A stretch of 64,000 bases of DNA from Blautia sp. (GCA_023663685.1 JAMPHB010000001.1:300489-364488), one strand, 5' to 3'; counted from the stretch's first letter, positions 1-8,684 are shown. Notes: generated by a model from the letters alone, not told the origin. A program made the numbers and translations.

Positions 1-174
1 TAAAATGGCTGGCGGCGGGATGTAATGCTTTAAAAAATGGGGAAACTCAAATTTTTTGTGTTACCTGCCAAAATTATTGATGGTAGATGCTGCTATGCCC
101 GTTTCATGTGCAAGCCAATACTGAGATTTAAGTTGTTGATTTAAGGTATTATTCAAAGTTATACGAATTTTCAT
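1..174 (-). pseudogene. Degraded XRE-family helix-turn-helix gene (5' part)
   Basis: The minus strand starts well: a Shine-Dalgarno AGGAG lies 8 bases before the ATG at 172-174, and the protein opens MKIRITLNNTLNQQ, then KSQYWLAHETGIAASTINN. This matches the start of small Cro/CI-type regulators, where the STINN stretch is the recognition helix. The expected continuation (NGKT...) is lost: the frame stops at 61-63. Reading on with a shift gives GNTKNLSFPIF, and a second shift gives KALHPAASHF, which look like the next helices of the same family. Two frameshifts in about 60 bases argue for a dead gene. The remainder lies beyond the window edge. Seen: the RBS, the N-terminus and the frame changes. 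Inferred: former DNA-binding regulator. Confidence 0.6.
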
Positions 175-282
175 GGTCATATCTCCTTTGTGTAAGCTTA
201 TATTAGATAAAAATATTTTTTGCAATAATGGGTATAAATACATTGATGATTCTGAACATCCTTTTTAAGTTTGTGTTCCTGA

Positions 283-396
283 AATGTAGCACTTCCAAGC
301 TGGTTAAATTATGAGGCTGAACATGCGGGAATTAATGTATCAAGAGTGTTGCAGGAAGTGTTAATGAATGTGCTAAATGTAAAGAGAAGTATATAA
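283..396 (+). pseudogene. Remnant of a HicB-family antitoxin (C-terminal end)
   Basis: A short frame preceded directly by a stop (280-282) reads NVALPSWLNYEAEHAG then INVSRVLQEVLMNVLNVKR and ends with TAA at 394-396. The pattern LPxWLNxxAxxAGINVSxVLQEAL is the ribbon-helix-helix-like C-terminus of HicB antitoxins of HicAB toxin-antitoxin pairs. No start codon, no HicB N-terminal domain and no HicA toxin are visible upstream, so this is a decayed fragment, not a gene. It lies about 110 bases from the broken XRE gene on the other strand, which suggests an old accessory locus eroded here. Confidence 0.55.
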
Positions 397-403
397 TGGA
401 TGA

Positions 404-432
404 TTGATGGATTGGCTTTGCCAGTCCATCAA
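404..432 (+). terminator. Hairpin downstream of the HicB remnant
   Basis: A 12-base stem (TTGATGGATTGG pairing with CCAGTCCATCAA, one G-T pair) closes a 5-base loop 8 bases after the stop of the HicB remnant. There is no clean T-run after it, so termination is uncertain. It may be the old terminator of the hic genes. The rest of the 244-579 gap holds the HicB remnant and the promoter at 447-475. Confidence 0.35.
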
Positions 433-446
433 TTATATTCAAAGAC

Positions 447-475
447 TTGTGGACTTTTTAAGGATAAGGTATAAT
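447..475 (+). promoter_or_regulatory. Probable sigma-A promoter for the GH3 gene
   Basis: TTGTGG (447-452), a 17-base spacer and a perfect TATAAT (470-475) lie about 100 bases before the GH3 start. No operator-like repeat was recognised around it. Confidence 0.45.
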
Positions 476-579
476 GGTTAATATATATTAAAGGTGTCTT
501 GTCAGAATTCTGATGGTTCTATGGCACTACGGTAATGATACACAGATGAAACATAAATATTAAGAAGGAGGAAAGAGGC

Positions 580-2868
580 ATGGAAAGAGATATCAGACAA
601 ATGATTTCACAGATGACCCTTGAAGAAAAGGCCGGGATGTGCTCAGGCGAGGACTTCTGGCATCTGAAAAGCGTGGAGCGGCTGGGAATTCCGTCGGTGA
701 TGGTATCGGACGGCCCTCACGGCCTGCGCAAACAGCTGGATGTGGGCGATCATCTGGGAATCGGGGAGAGTATCGTTGCAGTCTGTTTTCCGGCGGCCTG
801 CGCAGTGGCGTCCAGCTTCGATACGGAGTTGATAAATGAGATGGGAAAGACGCTGGGCGAGGAGTGCCAGGCGGAAGATTTGAGTGTGCTCTTAGGGCCG
901 GCGGTCAATATCAAGAGGAGTCCATTATGCGGGCGTAACTTTGAATATATGTCTGAAGACCCGTATCTTGCAGGAAAGATGGCGGCAGCTTATATAAGCG
1001 GCGTACAGAGCTGGGACGTAGGCACGAGTATAAAGCATTATGCGGCGAACAATCAGGAGTACAACCGTATGAGCTGCTCTTCCAATCTGTCCGAGCGGGT
1101 ATTGCGGGAAATTTACCTTCCGGCATTTGAGACGGCGGTCAGGGAAGCACAGCCGAAGACTATCATGTGCAGCTACAATAAGCTCAACGGTGTTTACGCT
1201 TCTGAAAACCGGCATCTTCTGACAGAAATCCTGCGGGATGAATGGGGATTTGAAGGTTATGTGATGACGGACTGGGGCGCGGTTGCAGACCGCGTGAAAG
1301 GCATTGTGGCAGGACTTGACCTGGAAATGCCGGGAAGCGGCGGATACAACGATGCGAAGATTATTGCTGCAGTAAAAGACGGAACTTTGGATGAGGCGTT
1401 GCTCGACGATGCAGTCGAACGTATTTTAAAGGTTATATTTTCCTATACGGATCACCGCCATCCGGAAGCAGTTTTTGACCGGGATGCGGATCACAATAAG
1501 GCAGTTAAGATTGAGACGGAGAGCGCGGTTCTTTTGGAAAATAACGGCGTGCTTCCGCTAAAAGAGGGTACAAAAGTTGTATATATTGGTGAATATGCTG
1601 AAAAACCGCGTTATCAGGGCGGCGGTTCCAGCCATATCAATGCCAGCAGGGTAGCTTCCGCACTGGAGAGCGCAAGGGCGAAGAACCGGCCGGTATCCTA
1701 TGTAAAAGGCTTTCCGTTTGACAGGGACGAAGAGAATGGGGAGGAGCTGCAGGCGGCAGTGCAGGCTGCAAAGGAGGCAGAGGTGGCCGTGATTTTTGCG
1801 GGACTTCCCGATGTGATTGAATCGGAGGGATACGACAGAAAAGACATGAAGCTTCCGGCATGCCAGAATAAACTGATCGAGGAAGTGGCGAAGGTACAGC
1901 CGAATACCATTGTCGTGCTGCACAATGGTAGCCCGGTCGAGACGCCATGGGCAGACAAAGTGGCAGCGATTTTGGAAATGTATCTTGGCGGTCAGGGGGT
2001 GGGAGAAGCGACAGACCAGCTTCTTTACGGTGAGGTGAATCCTTCCGGACGTCTTGCAGAAACCTTCCCGCTCCGTCTTGAGGATAATCCGAGTTACCTG
2101 AGTTTTCACGGGGATGGAGAGAATGTCGATTATGCGGAAGGCATCTATGTCGGCTACCGCTATTATGATATGAAAAAAATGCCTGTGCGCTGGGCATTCG
2201 GACATGGGCTGTCCTATACGGTCTATGAGTACAGCAACCTGAAAATGCCGGAAGGGGCATTGAAGGATGACGCTTGTGTGAAAGTGACAGTTGATGTGAA
2301 AAATACGGGAGGCATGGCAGGCAGGGAAGTGGTGCAGCTCTATGTCAGCGATAAGAACGGCACGGTGGGCAGGCCTGTCAAAGAACTGAAAGGCTTTGCA
2401 AAGGTTGCGCTTGCCCCGGGTGAGACGAAGACGGTCGAGTTTGTACTGTGTGCAAGGGATTTGTCGTTCTACCATGAAGGACTCGGTGACTGGTATGCAC
2501 CTTCCGGGACTTATGAAGTGCTGATCGGACATGCGAGCGACGAGATTGCTTTGAGAGGAGATCTTTCGTTTGAGACAGAGAAGCTTCTGCCGATGTATGT
2601 AAGCGGGGCGACTACGCTGGGTCAGCTTCTGAAACATCCGGTGACGGCGCCCGCTGTCGGTGAAATGATCAAAGACATGCAGGAAGCCATGCTTTCTCCG
2701 GAAGGGGATGCAGAGAGCAGTACAGACGCTCTCGGAACCGGGAGAGAAATGATGGAGGCCATGATGACGGAAATGCCGCTGAAATCCATTGTGAGTTTTG
2801 CAGGCGCAGAGGCGGCAGGAAAGATCGAAGAGATGATCGTGACCTTAAATCAGATGCTTGGCAATTGA
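580..2868 (+). CDS. Glycoside hydrolase family 3 beta-glycosidase (beta-glucosidase type)
   Basis: 762 residues, the usual size of a three-domain GH3 enzyme. The N-terminal TIM-barrel carries MVSDGPHG (Asp44, substrate binding), the KHYAANNQE segment and YVMTDWGA, where Asp231 is the expected catalytic nucleophile. The C-terminal alpha/beta sandwich spans about 300-520 and a fibronectin III-like domain about 570-670 (VKNTGGMAGREVVQLYV). About 80 further residues follow. There is no signal peptide, so it is cytoplasmic and probably splits imported beta-linked oligosaccharides from the non-reducing end. The start has an excellent AAGGAGG RBS. The gene stands alone, with no sugar transporter beside it. 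Substrate (glucoside, xyloside or other) cannot be told from sequence. Confidence 0.9.
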   Translation: MERDIRQMISQMTLEEKAGMCSGEDFWHLKSVERLGIPSVMVSDGPHGLRKQLDVGDHLGIGESIVAVCFPAACAVASSFDTELINEMGKTLGEECQAEDLSVLLGPAVNIKRSPLCGRNFEYMSEDPYLAGKMAAAYISGVQSWDVGTSIKHYAANNQEYNRMSCSSNLSERVLREIYLPAFETAVREAQPKTIMCSYNKLNGVYASENRHLLTEILRDEWGFEGYVMTDWGAVADRVKGIVAGLDLEMPGSGGYNDAKIIAAVKDGTLDEALLDDAVERILKVIFSYTDHRHPEAVFDRDADHNKAVKIETESAVLLENNGVLPLKEGTKVVYIGEYAEKPRYQGGGSSHINASRVASALESARAKNRPVSYVKGFPFDRDEENGEELQAAVQAAKEAEVAVIFAGLPDVIESEGYDRKDMKLPACQNKLIEEVAKVQPNTIVVLHNGSPVETPWADKVAAILEMYLGGQGVGEATDQLLYGEVNPSGRLAETFPLRLEDNPSYLSFHGDGENVDYAEGIYVGYRYYDMKKMPVRWAFGHGLSYTVYEYSNLKMPEGALKDDACVKVTVDVKNTGGMAGREVVQLYVSDKNGTVGRPVKELKGFAKVALAPGETKTVEFVLCARDLSFYHEGLGDWYAPSGTYEVLIGHASDEIALRGDLSFETEKLLPMYVSGATTLGQLLKHPVTAPAVGEMIKDMQEAMLSPEGDAESSTDALGTGREMMEAMMTEMPLKSIVSFAGAEAAGKIEEMIVTLNQMLGN

Positions 2869-2932
2869 TAAAAACTGTCCTGCTTTTAAAAGCGGCTTCG
2901 TTTTTTGTCTGATTCACGCTTGAGGAGGGTAT

Positions 2933-3556
2933 ATGGCGCTGCAAAATAAAATGAATATTACAAATTCTGCGGAGCTTGCAAGAGTCGAAGAGAAGATAAG
3001 CAAGGCGAAGGCACTTGAGCTATACGAAAATAATATGATTGAGGAATCTGAAATTGGAAAATATGCAGGGCTTGCAAGAATCCACAAATTTCTTTTTGAT
3101 GATATCTATGATTTTGCAGGGAAACTGAGAACTGTAAATATTGCAAAGGGAAATTTTAGATTTGTACCTGTCATGTATTTAGAAGCTGCGCTAAAGAATA
3201 TTGATGATATGCCTCAGTCAACCTATGATGGGATTATAGAAAAATATGTAGAGATGAATGTTGCCCATCCATTTCGGGAGGGGAATGGAAGAAGTACCCG
3301 TATATGGCTCGATTTAATTTTGAAGAAAGAGTTAAAATTAGTCGTGGACTGGAGCAGTGTGGATAAGGAAGATTATTTACTCGCAATGGAACGGAGTCCC
3401 GTCAAAGATGTAGAGATTAAGGCATTGATTCGAGAGGCATTGACGGATAAAATTGAAGACAGAGAGGTATATATGAAGGGCATTGATGTGAGTTATTACT
3501 ATGAGGGATATAATACCTTTAGGACAGAAGATTTATTTTTTTTTGAAACCAGATGA
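2933..3556 (+). CDS. Fic-domain protein, class III with C-terminal inhibitory motif
   Basis: 207 residues. The Fic core motif HPFREGNGR lies at 112-120: His112 is the catalytic base, Glu116 the metal ligand, and the GNGR loop binds the nucleotide. Such enzymes usually transfer AMP from ATP to protein hydroxyls. Near the C-terminus, SYYYEG (187-192) fits the inhibitory pattern [S/T]xxxE[G/N], the hallmark of self-inhibited class III Fic proteins, in which the Glu blocks ATP binding until relieved. No separate VbhA/FicA-like antitoxin is needed and none was recognised. Codon use is visibly A/T-richer than that of the core genes downstream, hinting at transfer. A 9-T run lies just before the stop (3536-3544), a slippage-prone spot that could alter the tail. 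RBS GAGGAGGG. Confidence 0.88.
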   Translation: MALQNKMNITNSAELARVEEKISKAKALELYENNMIEESEIGKYAGLARIHKFLFDDIYDFAGKLRTVNIAKGNFRFVPVMYLEAALKNIDDMPQSTYDGIIEKYVEMNVAHPFREGNGRSTRIWLDLILKKELKLVVDWSSVDKEDYLLAMERSPVKDVEIKALIREALTDKIEDREVYMKGIDVSYYYEGYNTFRTEDLFFFETR

Positions 3557-3592
3557 AAGCAGCAGATGTTGTGGCTGGAAAGGAGCGGACAT

Positions 3593-3724
3593 ATGAAGGA
3601 TAAGGAGCAAAAGCCAAAGGAGGCTGAAAAGGAGCAGGGGCCAAAGAGCCGGGAGTGGGCTACCGAGGCGCTGGAGGAGCTGGATGATTTCATTGAATCG
3701 CAGGGGATTTATATCCGCCAGTAG
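3593..3724 (+). CDS. Small charged protein of unknown function, 43 residues
   Basis: A short frame with a good RBS (AAAGGAG, 7 bases before ATG) opens 36 bases after fic. The product begins MKDKEQKPKEAEKEQGPKSR, a Lys/Glu/Gln-rich disordered-looking half, and ends EWATEALEELDDFIESQG then IYIRQ, which could form one amphipathic helix. I recognise no family. Its place right behind fic suggests co-transcription and possibly a partner, but it lacks the VbhA antitoxin motif [S/T]xxxE[G/N]. It could also be a chance frame; the RBS is the main support. Confidence 0.45.
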   Translation: MKDKEQKPKEAEKEQGPKSREWATEALEELDDFIESQGIYIRQ

Positions 3725-3788
3725 TGGGCTGGCAGGCGGATTGATACTTTTGGGGAGAAAATTTATATTTCGCTTGACTCGGGGGGGT

Positions 3789-3825
3789 ATTGTGATATTT
3801 TTGTGGTAAAAAGTTACATATCACA
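3789..3825. promoter_or_regulatory. Perfect 9-bp inverted repeat before the secreted-protein gene
   Basis: TTGTGATAT (3789-3797) and its exact inverse ATATCACAA (3817-3825) flank 19 bases, ending 18 bases before the start at 3844. A TTGACT at 3774-3779 and a TATTTT at 3795-3800 (15-base spacing) suggest that the left arm overlaps a -10 element, so this could be a regulator operator or a 5' UTR hairpin. The half-site spacing is not that of a CRP site. Confidence 0.4.
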
Positions 3826-3843
3826 AAGTGTCAAAGGAGAGAT

Positions 3844-4587
3844 ATGAAAATGAAAAAAGGAACAAAGAGAACGTTATTATCATTTATGCTGGTGTTGACA
3901 TTCATGGTGCAGATGCTGTCGTCCGGGATTACAGTAAAGGCAAATGATATGAGAACCGCGACGGAGATTGCTCTGGGAGAGAGGATATCAGGCGAAAGTA
4001 ATAGTGCTCTATGGTATAAGATATCAATTCCGAAGGATATCCGGGATCAAACCATACAAATTGTGTTTATGCCGAAAGGGAGTGGCTGTTATTTGGGTCT
4101 ATATAATTATAATGGAATAAATATGGCCGATCCAAGGTATTATGTAGGGTATTGTAATGGTGGCACCAGTGACTATGTCAATGTAAAGATTGCATCGGAA
4201 GAAGTACAAGGCTCCTATACATTTGTCAAGGGACATGATTATTATATTAAGCTTGCAAGATATGCTTCTGGTGATGAGGGTTACATAAACTTCGATTTAA
4301 ATGTAACCGGTGATTATAAAAAAGCCTCCAGGCTTTCAGTCATTGCGAGAAAAGGGAATAATTATGTGTCTGTCAGCACAATCGAGGGTGCTAAAGTTAC
4401 AATTTCAGTCAATGATGAGATTATCAGGTCTGGGAGCAAGACGGTATCGAAAATTACGAAGAAAGCCGAAAACGGCAAGGTGAAGGTCAAGCTCTCCCGC
4501 AAGCTGAAAAAGGGCGATAAGGTTGTAATAACTGTAAAAAAGAGCGGGTACGAAACGAAAAAAACAACAAAGAAGATTGGCAGTTAG
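3844..4587 (+). CDS. Secreted protein of unknown function with C-terminal Ig-like region
   Basis: 247 residues. A clear signal peptide (basic KMKKGTKR, then a hydrophobic core to about residue 27, cleavage near VKA-ND at 36) sends it out of the cell. Residues about 45-155 form a beta-rich region with the look of a PPC-type or carbohydrate-binding sandwich (LWYKISIPK, YYIKLARYASGDEGYINFDL). Residues about 165-247 resemble the Lys-rich Ig-like repeats of Lachnospiraceae surface proteins (GAKVTISVN, LKKGDKVVITVKKSGYETKK). No catalytic motif, sorting signal or lipobox is seen, so it is probably released or held by charge on the wall. It is a single gene with an AAAGGAG RBS, its own upstream repeat and a strong terminator. 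Function unknown. Confidence 0.7.
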   Translation: MKMKKGTKRTLLSFMLVLTFMVQMLSSGITVKANDMRTATEIALGERISGESNSALWYKISIPKDIRDQTIQIVFMPKGSGCYLGLYNYNGINMADPRYYVGYCNGGTSDYVNVKIASEEVQGSYTFVKGHDYYIKLARYASGDEGYINFDLNVTGDYKKASRLSVIARKGNNYVSVSTIEGAKVTISVNDEIIRSGSKTVSKITKKAENGKVKVKLSRKLKKGDKVVITVKKSGYETKKTTKKIGS

Positions 4588-4609
4588 AATATGTTTTTTG
4601 GCGGAGAAA

Positions 4610-4634
4610 CGGGGGCGAAAGCCCCCGCTTTTTT
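4610..4634 (+). terminator. Rho-independent terminator of the secreted-protein gene
   Basis: A 7-bp all-GC stem (CGGGGGC with GCCCCCG) closes a GAAA tetraloop and is followed by C and six Ts. Confidence 0.9.
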
Positions 4635-4737
4635 AATTTTCAGAAAATCTTAAACTTTTTTTGAAAGAAATTAAGAGATTTTATGAAGGAGGTATGGTAT
4701 AGTTTTTTGAGAGGAAAAAAATAGAAAGGAGTCGGTT

Positions 4738-6819
4738 ATGCGAAAAAGAAGAATTGCCGTGCTGGTGGTTTTGAGTATGCTCATGCTGTTTGCCGGGGCG
4801 GTTTGTGCTTACGGGGACGACAAAAAGAAGGATTTCTCCTGCGATGTAGCCTTTCTGAAGCAGGAGGAGGACCGCTATGTGTTTCAGGTGACGGCAGAAA
4901 ATAAGGGAGAGGATTACGCGGGCACGCTGCGGCTGGTGTTTACCAGTCAGAACTCGGAGGCCTGCGCCTATGATACGGAGATATCCCTTCCGAAGGATGG
5001 GAAGAAGCAGTTTACTGTCACCATTCCGGAACAGGCAATAGAGACGACACGCGGAAACTGTACCGCGGCTTTTCTGGACGGGGACGGCGAGACGCTGCAG
5101 TCGTTCAACCTGAAAAATGTGCTTGGGGGAAACAAGAGCGGAATCACTGTGGGCATTCTCTCGGACAGGCCCGACGACCTCACATGGCTGGATATGGGGG
5201 GCGTGAACCTTAATCTGCAGAACGTTTCTGCGCCGCTTGCGCTTCTGGAGCTGGATGCGGATAATCTGGAGGGCTATCTGGACGGGCTGTACTTTTTAGT
5301 CATCGACCGCTTTGACGTGGCAAGTCTCGGCGGGGAGAAACTGGCGGCCATCGAGGACTGGGTGAAAAGCGGCGGATGGCTGATCATCGGAACCGGGGAA
5401 TACGGCGAGCAGACACTGGGCGGATTTGATCCCTCCTTTTTAGAGATGAGTGTAGCAGCCGTCAGCGAGCCCGGCGAGGAGAACTATGCATCCGACAATG
5501 CCCGCAGGAGCGGATACTATTATTCCTATACGGATGCGGGCGTGGATTTCTCGCAGATGGCTGTGGCAAATCTGGTATATCTGGATCAAAATGTCTATTT
5601 CTGGGAGAGCTCGGAGTGCCCGGGAGCGTGTGCAAGGGTAGATGACGGCGCAGTGTTTGTGACGTCCGTCTCGCTGGGAGACGCGGAGCTGAAAAAGGGC
5701 AGCGGGGGTTTTTTTGAAAATACGTTTTATGAGGTTATGTATGCCTCCAACAGCTACAATCAGTATAGCGGCTATTCCAGCATGGATTACTTTGGACAGC
5801 GGGCACTGGCAGTCATTGACCAGGAAAATACAGATGTAGACTTTACATGGTTAAAGATTATCATCGCCATCTATGTAGTGCTGGTCGGCCCCCTGCTGTA
5901 CCTGATTTTGCGAAAATGCAAAAAAAGTGAGTGGTACTGGATCGGCGCGCCGCTTTTGGGACTGTTGTTCATTCTCGGGGTGTTCGTGTTCGGCAGGGAT
6001 ATCAGAGTCACAAACACGAAAGTATATTCCGTCTCTGTGCAGGAGGCGGGCAGCACGAGGATAGATACCTACTACGACGCCTACCACTCCGGCACGAAGC
6101 GCTGGAGCCTTAAGCTGAACGACAATTATGAGGTGGCAGGCCCCGGCTTTACCGGCAACAACTATTATTCATTCGCCAACGGGGATTATCACTATGTGCT
6201 TCGCAATGACAGCGAAGGGCTGTCCATAGGAATGAAGCCCACCGAGAATTTTGAGAGCGGTTTTCTCTATGCCAGCGGCAGGGCGGAGGCAGGCAGTGGC
6301 TTTTCGGGAGACGGGCTAAAGGGAAAGCTGTACAGTGCGATGAGCGGCAGGGTGACGAATCAGGCGGACAGTGATTTCGCCCTTCTCGCGGTGCGCTGCG
6401 ACAACTATGTGATGATCTTCTCGGACGTGAAGGCGGGCGAGACGCTTGACATTGCGCAGGCGGTGAAAGACGGCCGCTGTCTTTATGAGTCGGAAATCCA
6501 GTCGATAGATGATATGTATTACAATCAGTTCGGTTATTACTATGGGAGCGGCATCGCCTACTCCTCCTCTGCGAACACCTATTCCGTGGTGGCGCAAAAG
6601 GAAATCGGAAGGGCGGATATGGCGGCCCTGTTTGTAGGACTTGGCATCGCGGACGAGAAGCGGGAGCAGTCTGCCTATGGTGCGAAGAGAGCCTGCATCG
6701 TGGGTCTGGTAACGGATTCTGGCAGGACGGTTGCAGGCCGCTGCGAGGAGACGGCTTACAGCTGTCTCTACAGCTTTGCGGATATTGATATGGAGGAGGT
6801 GTACGATGCTGCAAATTGA
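4738..6819 (+). CDS. Exported membrane protein heading the MoxR/VWA-ABC operon
   Basis: 693 residues. A signal peptide (residues 1-26, cleavage near CAYG) is followed by a beta-rich domain (about 32-130, VFQVTAENKGEDYAGTLRL) and then a region about 135-260 with the feel of a class I glutamine-amidotransferase-like fold without catalytic residues (VIDRFD, AIEDWVKSGGWLIIGTG). Two membrane spans lie at about 372-391 and 399-418, then a long outer C-terminal domain of about 270 residues rich in Tyr and Gly. The RBS is GAAAGGAG. Its stop overlaps the next gene by 14 bases, so it is the first gene of the operon. It is probably an envelope partner of the ABC transporter; the exact role is unknown. 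Confidence 0.7.
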   Translation: MRKRRIAVLVVLSMLMLFAGAVCAYGDDKKKDFSCDVAFLKQEEDRYVFQVTAENKGEDYAGTLRLVFTSQNSEACAYDTEISLPKDGKKQFTVTIPEQAIETTRGNCTAAFLDGDGETLQSFNLKNVLGGNKSGITVGILSDRPDDLTWLDMGGVNLNLQNVSAPLALLELDADNLEGYLDGLYFLVIDRFDVASLGGEKLAAIEDWVKSGGWLIIGTGEYGEQTLGGFDPSFLEMSVAAVSEPGEENYASDNARRSGYYYSYTDAGVDFSQMAVANLVYLDQNVYFWESSECPGACARVDDGAVFVTSVSLGDAELKKGSGGFFENTFYEVMYASNSYNQYSGYSSMDYFGQRALAVIDQENTDVDFTWLKIIIAIYVVLVGPLLYLILRKCKKSEWYWIGAPLLGLLFILGVFVFGRDIRVTNTKVYSVSVQEAGSTRIDTYYDAYHSGTKRWSLKLNDNYEVAGPGFTGNNYYSFANGDYHYVLRNDSEGLSIGMKPTENFESGFLYASGRAEAGSGFSGDGLKGKLYSAMSGRVTNQADSDFALLAVRCDNYVMIFSDVKAGETLDIAQAVKDGRCLYESEIQSIDDMYYNQFGYYYGSGIAYSSSANTYSVVAQKEIGRADMAALFVGLGIADEKREQSAYGAKRACIVGLVTDSGRTVAGRCEETAYSCLYSFADIDMEEVYDAAN

Positions 6820-7747
6820 TCATCTGTATAAGAGCTATGGCAAATTTCTGGCGGTCAACAACCTGACTCTCCATATCCCGGAGGGGGATCTCTTCGGCTT
6901 TGTCGGGCCGAACGGCGCGGGCAAGACCACGACGATCCGCATGGTCTGCGGACTGATGCCGCAAAATGCGGGCTCCATCACCATCAACGGGGTGGATATC
7001 TCGAACCAGAAGGAGATCAAGCGGCAGATTGGCTATGTGCCGGACTTCTTTGGGGTGTACGACAATTTAAAAGTGAAAGAGTACATGGATTTTTACGGCT
7101 CCATGTACAGTATGAATTCGCGGGATATCGAGCGCATTGCGGACGACCTTCTGGCGCTGGTGAATCTCTCCGACAAAAAGGAAGTCTATGTGGATACACT
7201 GTCCCGGGGGATGAAGCAGCGGCTCTGCGTGGCGAGGGCGTTAATTCACAATCCCTCCCTGCTGGTTTTGGATGAGCCGAATTCGGGTCTTGACCCGCGG
7301 GCGAGAGTGGAGATGAAGGAGCTTTTGCTCAATCTGAAAAGCATGGGAAAAACCATCGTGATCAGCTCCCACATTCTCTCAGAGCTCTCCGAGATGTGCA
7401 ACAGCATCGGGATTATGAACCATGGAAGCCTTGTGGCGGCGGGGCGCATCGAGGACGTGATGGAAAATGTATTCGGCAGCAACGGCCTGGTCATTACCGC
7501 AGAGGGCGGCATGGACACGGCGGTGCGCATTGCAAAGGAGCATTCCGGCGTAAAGATTGAGTCTGTGGGGGAGAATGAGCTGAAGCTGACCCACAGTATG
7601 ACGAAGCCGGAGATTGCGAAAATGATCGGTGAAATGATTGCAAATGATGTGCTGGTGACTGGTTTTCGCAAGCAGGAGGGGAATCTGGAAACGTTATTTA
7701 TGCAGGTGACGGGAGGTGAAGAAAATGCGAATGAATCCAATCGTTAA
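6806..7747 (+). CDS. ABC transporter ATP-binding protein
   Basis: 313 residues. Walker A GPNGAGKTTT lies at about 35-44, followed by a Q-loop region (GYVPDFFGVYDNL), the signature LSRGMKQRL and Walker B LLVLDEPNSGLD, then the H-loop SSHILSEL. The family is the ABC-2 exporter type (NatA/CcmA-like), which powers a separate permease, here the next gene. The start at 6806 is chosen over upstream in-frame codons because GGAGGAGG stands 6 bases before it and the family starts at MLQIDHLYKSYG. The last ~90 residues form the usual regulatory tail. The substrate is unknown; the context suggests something handled at the cell envelope. Confidence 0.93.
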   Translation: MLQIDHLYKSYGKFLAVNNLTLHIPEGDLFGFVGPNGAGKTTTIRMVCGLMPQNAGSITINGVDISNQKEIKRQIGYVPDFFGVYDNLKVKEYMDFYGSMYSMNSRDIERIADDLLALVNLSDKKEVYVDTLSRGMKQRLCVARALIHNPSLLVLDEPNSGLDPRARVEMKELLLNLKSMGKTIVISSHILSELSEMCNSIGIMNHGSLVAAGRIEDVMENVFGSNGLVITAEGGMDTAVRIAKEHSGVKIESVGENELKLTHSMTKPEIAKMIGEMIANDVLVTGFRKQEGNLETLFMQVTGGEENANESNR

Positions 7748-8684
7748 AAAGGATATACGGGTACAGTCCAGAAGTATGCGGATCTGCTGGAGTGTGTTTG
7801 CCTACGAGGCAATAATGGCGCTGGTGTTCTTTGTCGCCATGCTGGTGATTCAGGAGAACAGCCGTTATTCCGTCAACAATATCTACAACAGCATCATCGG
7901 CCTTTACCCGGTGCTGGGCGTGACCCAGCTCATCATTCTCGGGGTGGTGGTTCCGATTCGGACGGCATCCTCAATCTCGGGAGAGAAGGAGAGACAGACC
8001 TTTGACATAATGATGACGACCAGTATGACGCCGTTTTCGATTATTCTGGGCAAGGTAATGACGGCCGTCGTGCAGGATGTCTTTTTTGTGGCGGCGTCCA
8101 TGCCGGTCATGGCGCTGGCGTTTGTGATTGGGGGACTTCCGTGGAGCTACCTCCTCTGGTTCTTCGGGGTGGCGCTTTTAGTGTCGCTCTTTTCCGCCAG
8201 CATTGGCATTCTGTGCTCCTCTCTGTGCAAAAAATCCATCACGGCGGTGATTATGTCCTACGGCATCTATGTGGTATTCTTCCTGGGGACGCTGCTTCCG
8301 ATCGGGATTGCCCAGTATATGTATATGGTATCCGGGTATGCAAGTGCTATGTCAACGGAAAACAGTCTTTCCTATCTTGCCCTGCTCTTAAACCCGGCGG
8401 TGTATCTGCTTGAATTTTTTGTTGGTGTTATGACAGGGGAGTCCATGGTGGGAACGCTGGTAAGTCTGGGAACAACGAAGAAAGGCATTATGACCTTCGT
8501 GACCTCCGGGCACTGGTGGATGATTCTGTCCACGATCCTCTTTGTGGCAGTTTCTTTTCTGTTTCTGTGGCTGGCTTCTAAGAGAATCAATCCCATTAAG
8601 AGGCGGGCGAAAAAGGCGATGCCGCAGAGAATGGAGCCGCCGAAGATGGAGCCGCCGAAGATGGCGCAGGGGAATCAGCTATGA
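7725..8684 (+). CDS. ABC-2 family transporter permease
   Basis: About 319 residues with six hydrophobic spans: near 20-45, 60-85, 105-135, 140-165, 170-200 and 255-285. The segment SSISGEKERQTFDIMMTTSM is the cytoplasmic coupling region typical of ABC-2 permeases. The tail repeats MEPPKMEPPKM, a short Pro/Glu/Lys stretch. The gene overlaps the ATPase gene by 23 bases and the next gene by 4. The start at ATG 7725 is preferred to the GTG at 7716 because GGGAGGT then sits 7 bases upstream. With the ATPase it should form an exporter of unknown cargo. Confidence 0.88.
   Translation: MRMNPIVKKDIRVQSRSMRICWSVFAYEAIMALVFFVAMLVIQENSRYSVNNIYNSIIGLYPVLGVTQLIILGVVVPIRTASSISGEKERQTFDIMMTTSMTPFSIILGKVMTAVVQDVFFVAASMPVMALAFVIGGLPWSYLLWFFGVALLVSLFSASIGILCSSLCKKSITAVIMSYGIYVVFFLGTLLPIGIAQYMYMVSGYASAMSTENSLSYLALLLNPAVYLLEFFVGVMTGESMVGTLVSLGTTKKGIMTFVTSGHWWMILSTILFVAVSFLFLWLASKRINPIKRRAKKAMPQRMEPPKMEPPKMAQGNQL

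Noticed and set aside
1558-2637. A 359-codon open frame on the minus strand inside the GH3 gene
   Set aside because: It is antisense to a gene with full GH3 motifs, has no RBS or family match, and its composition (Arg/His/Cys-rich) is typical of a shadow frame.
3789-3825. A CRP-type site
   Set aside because: The half-sites look like TGTGA and TCACA but are 23 bases apart rather than the 6 needed.
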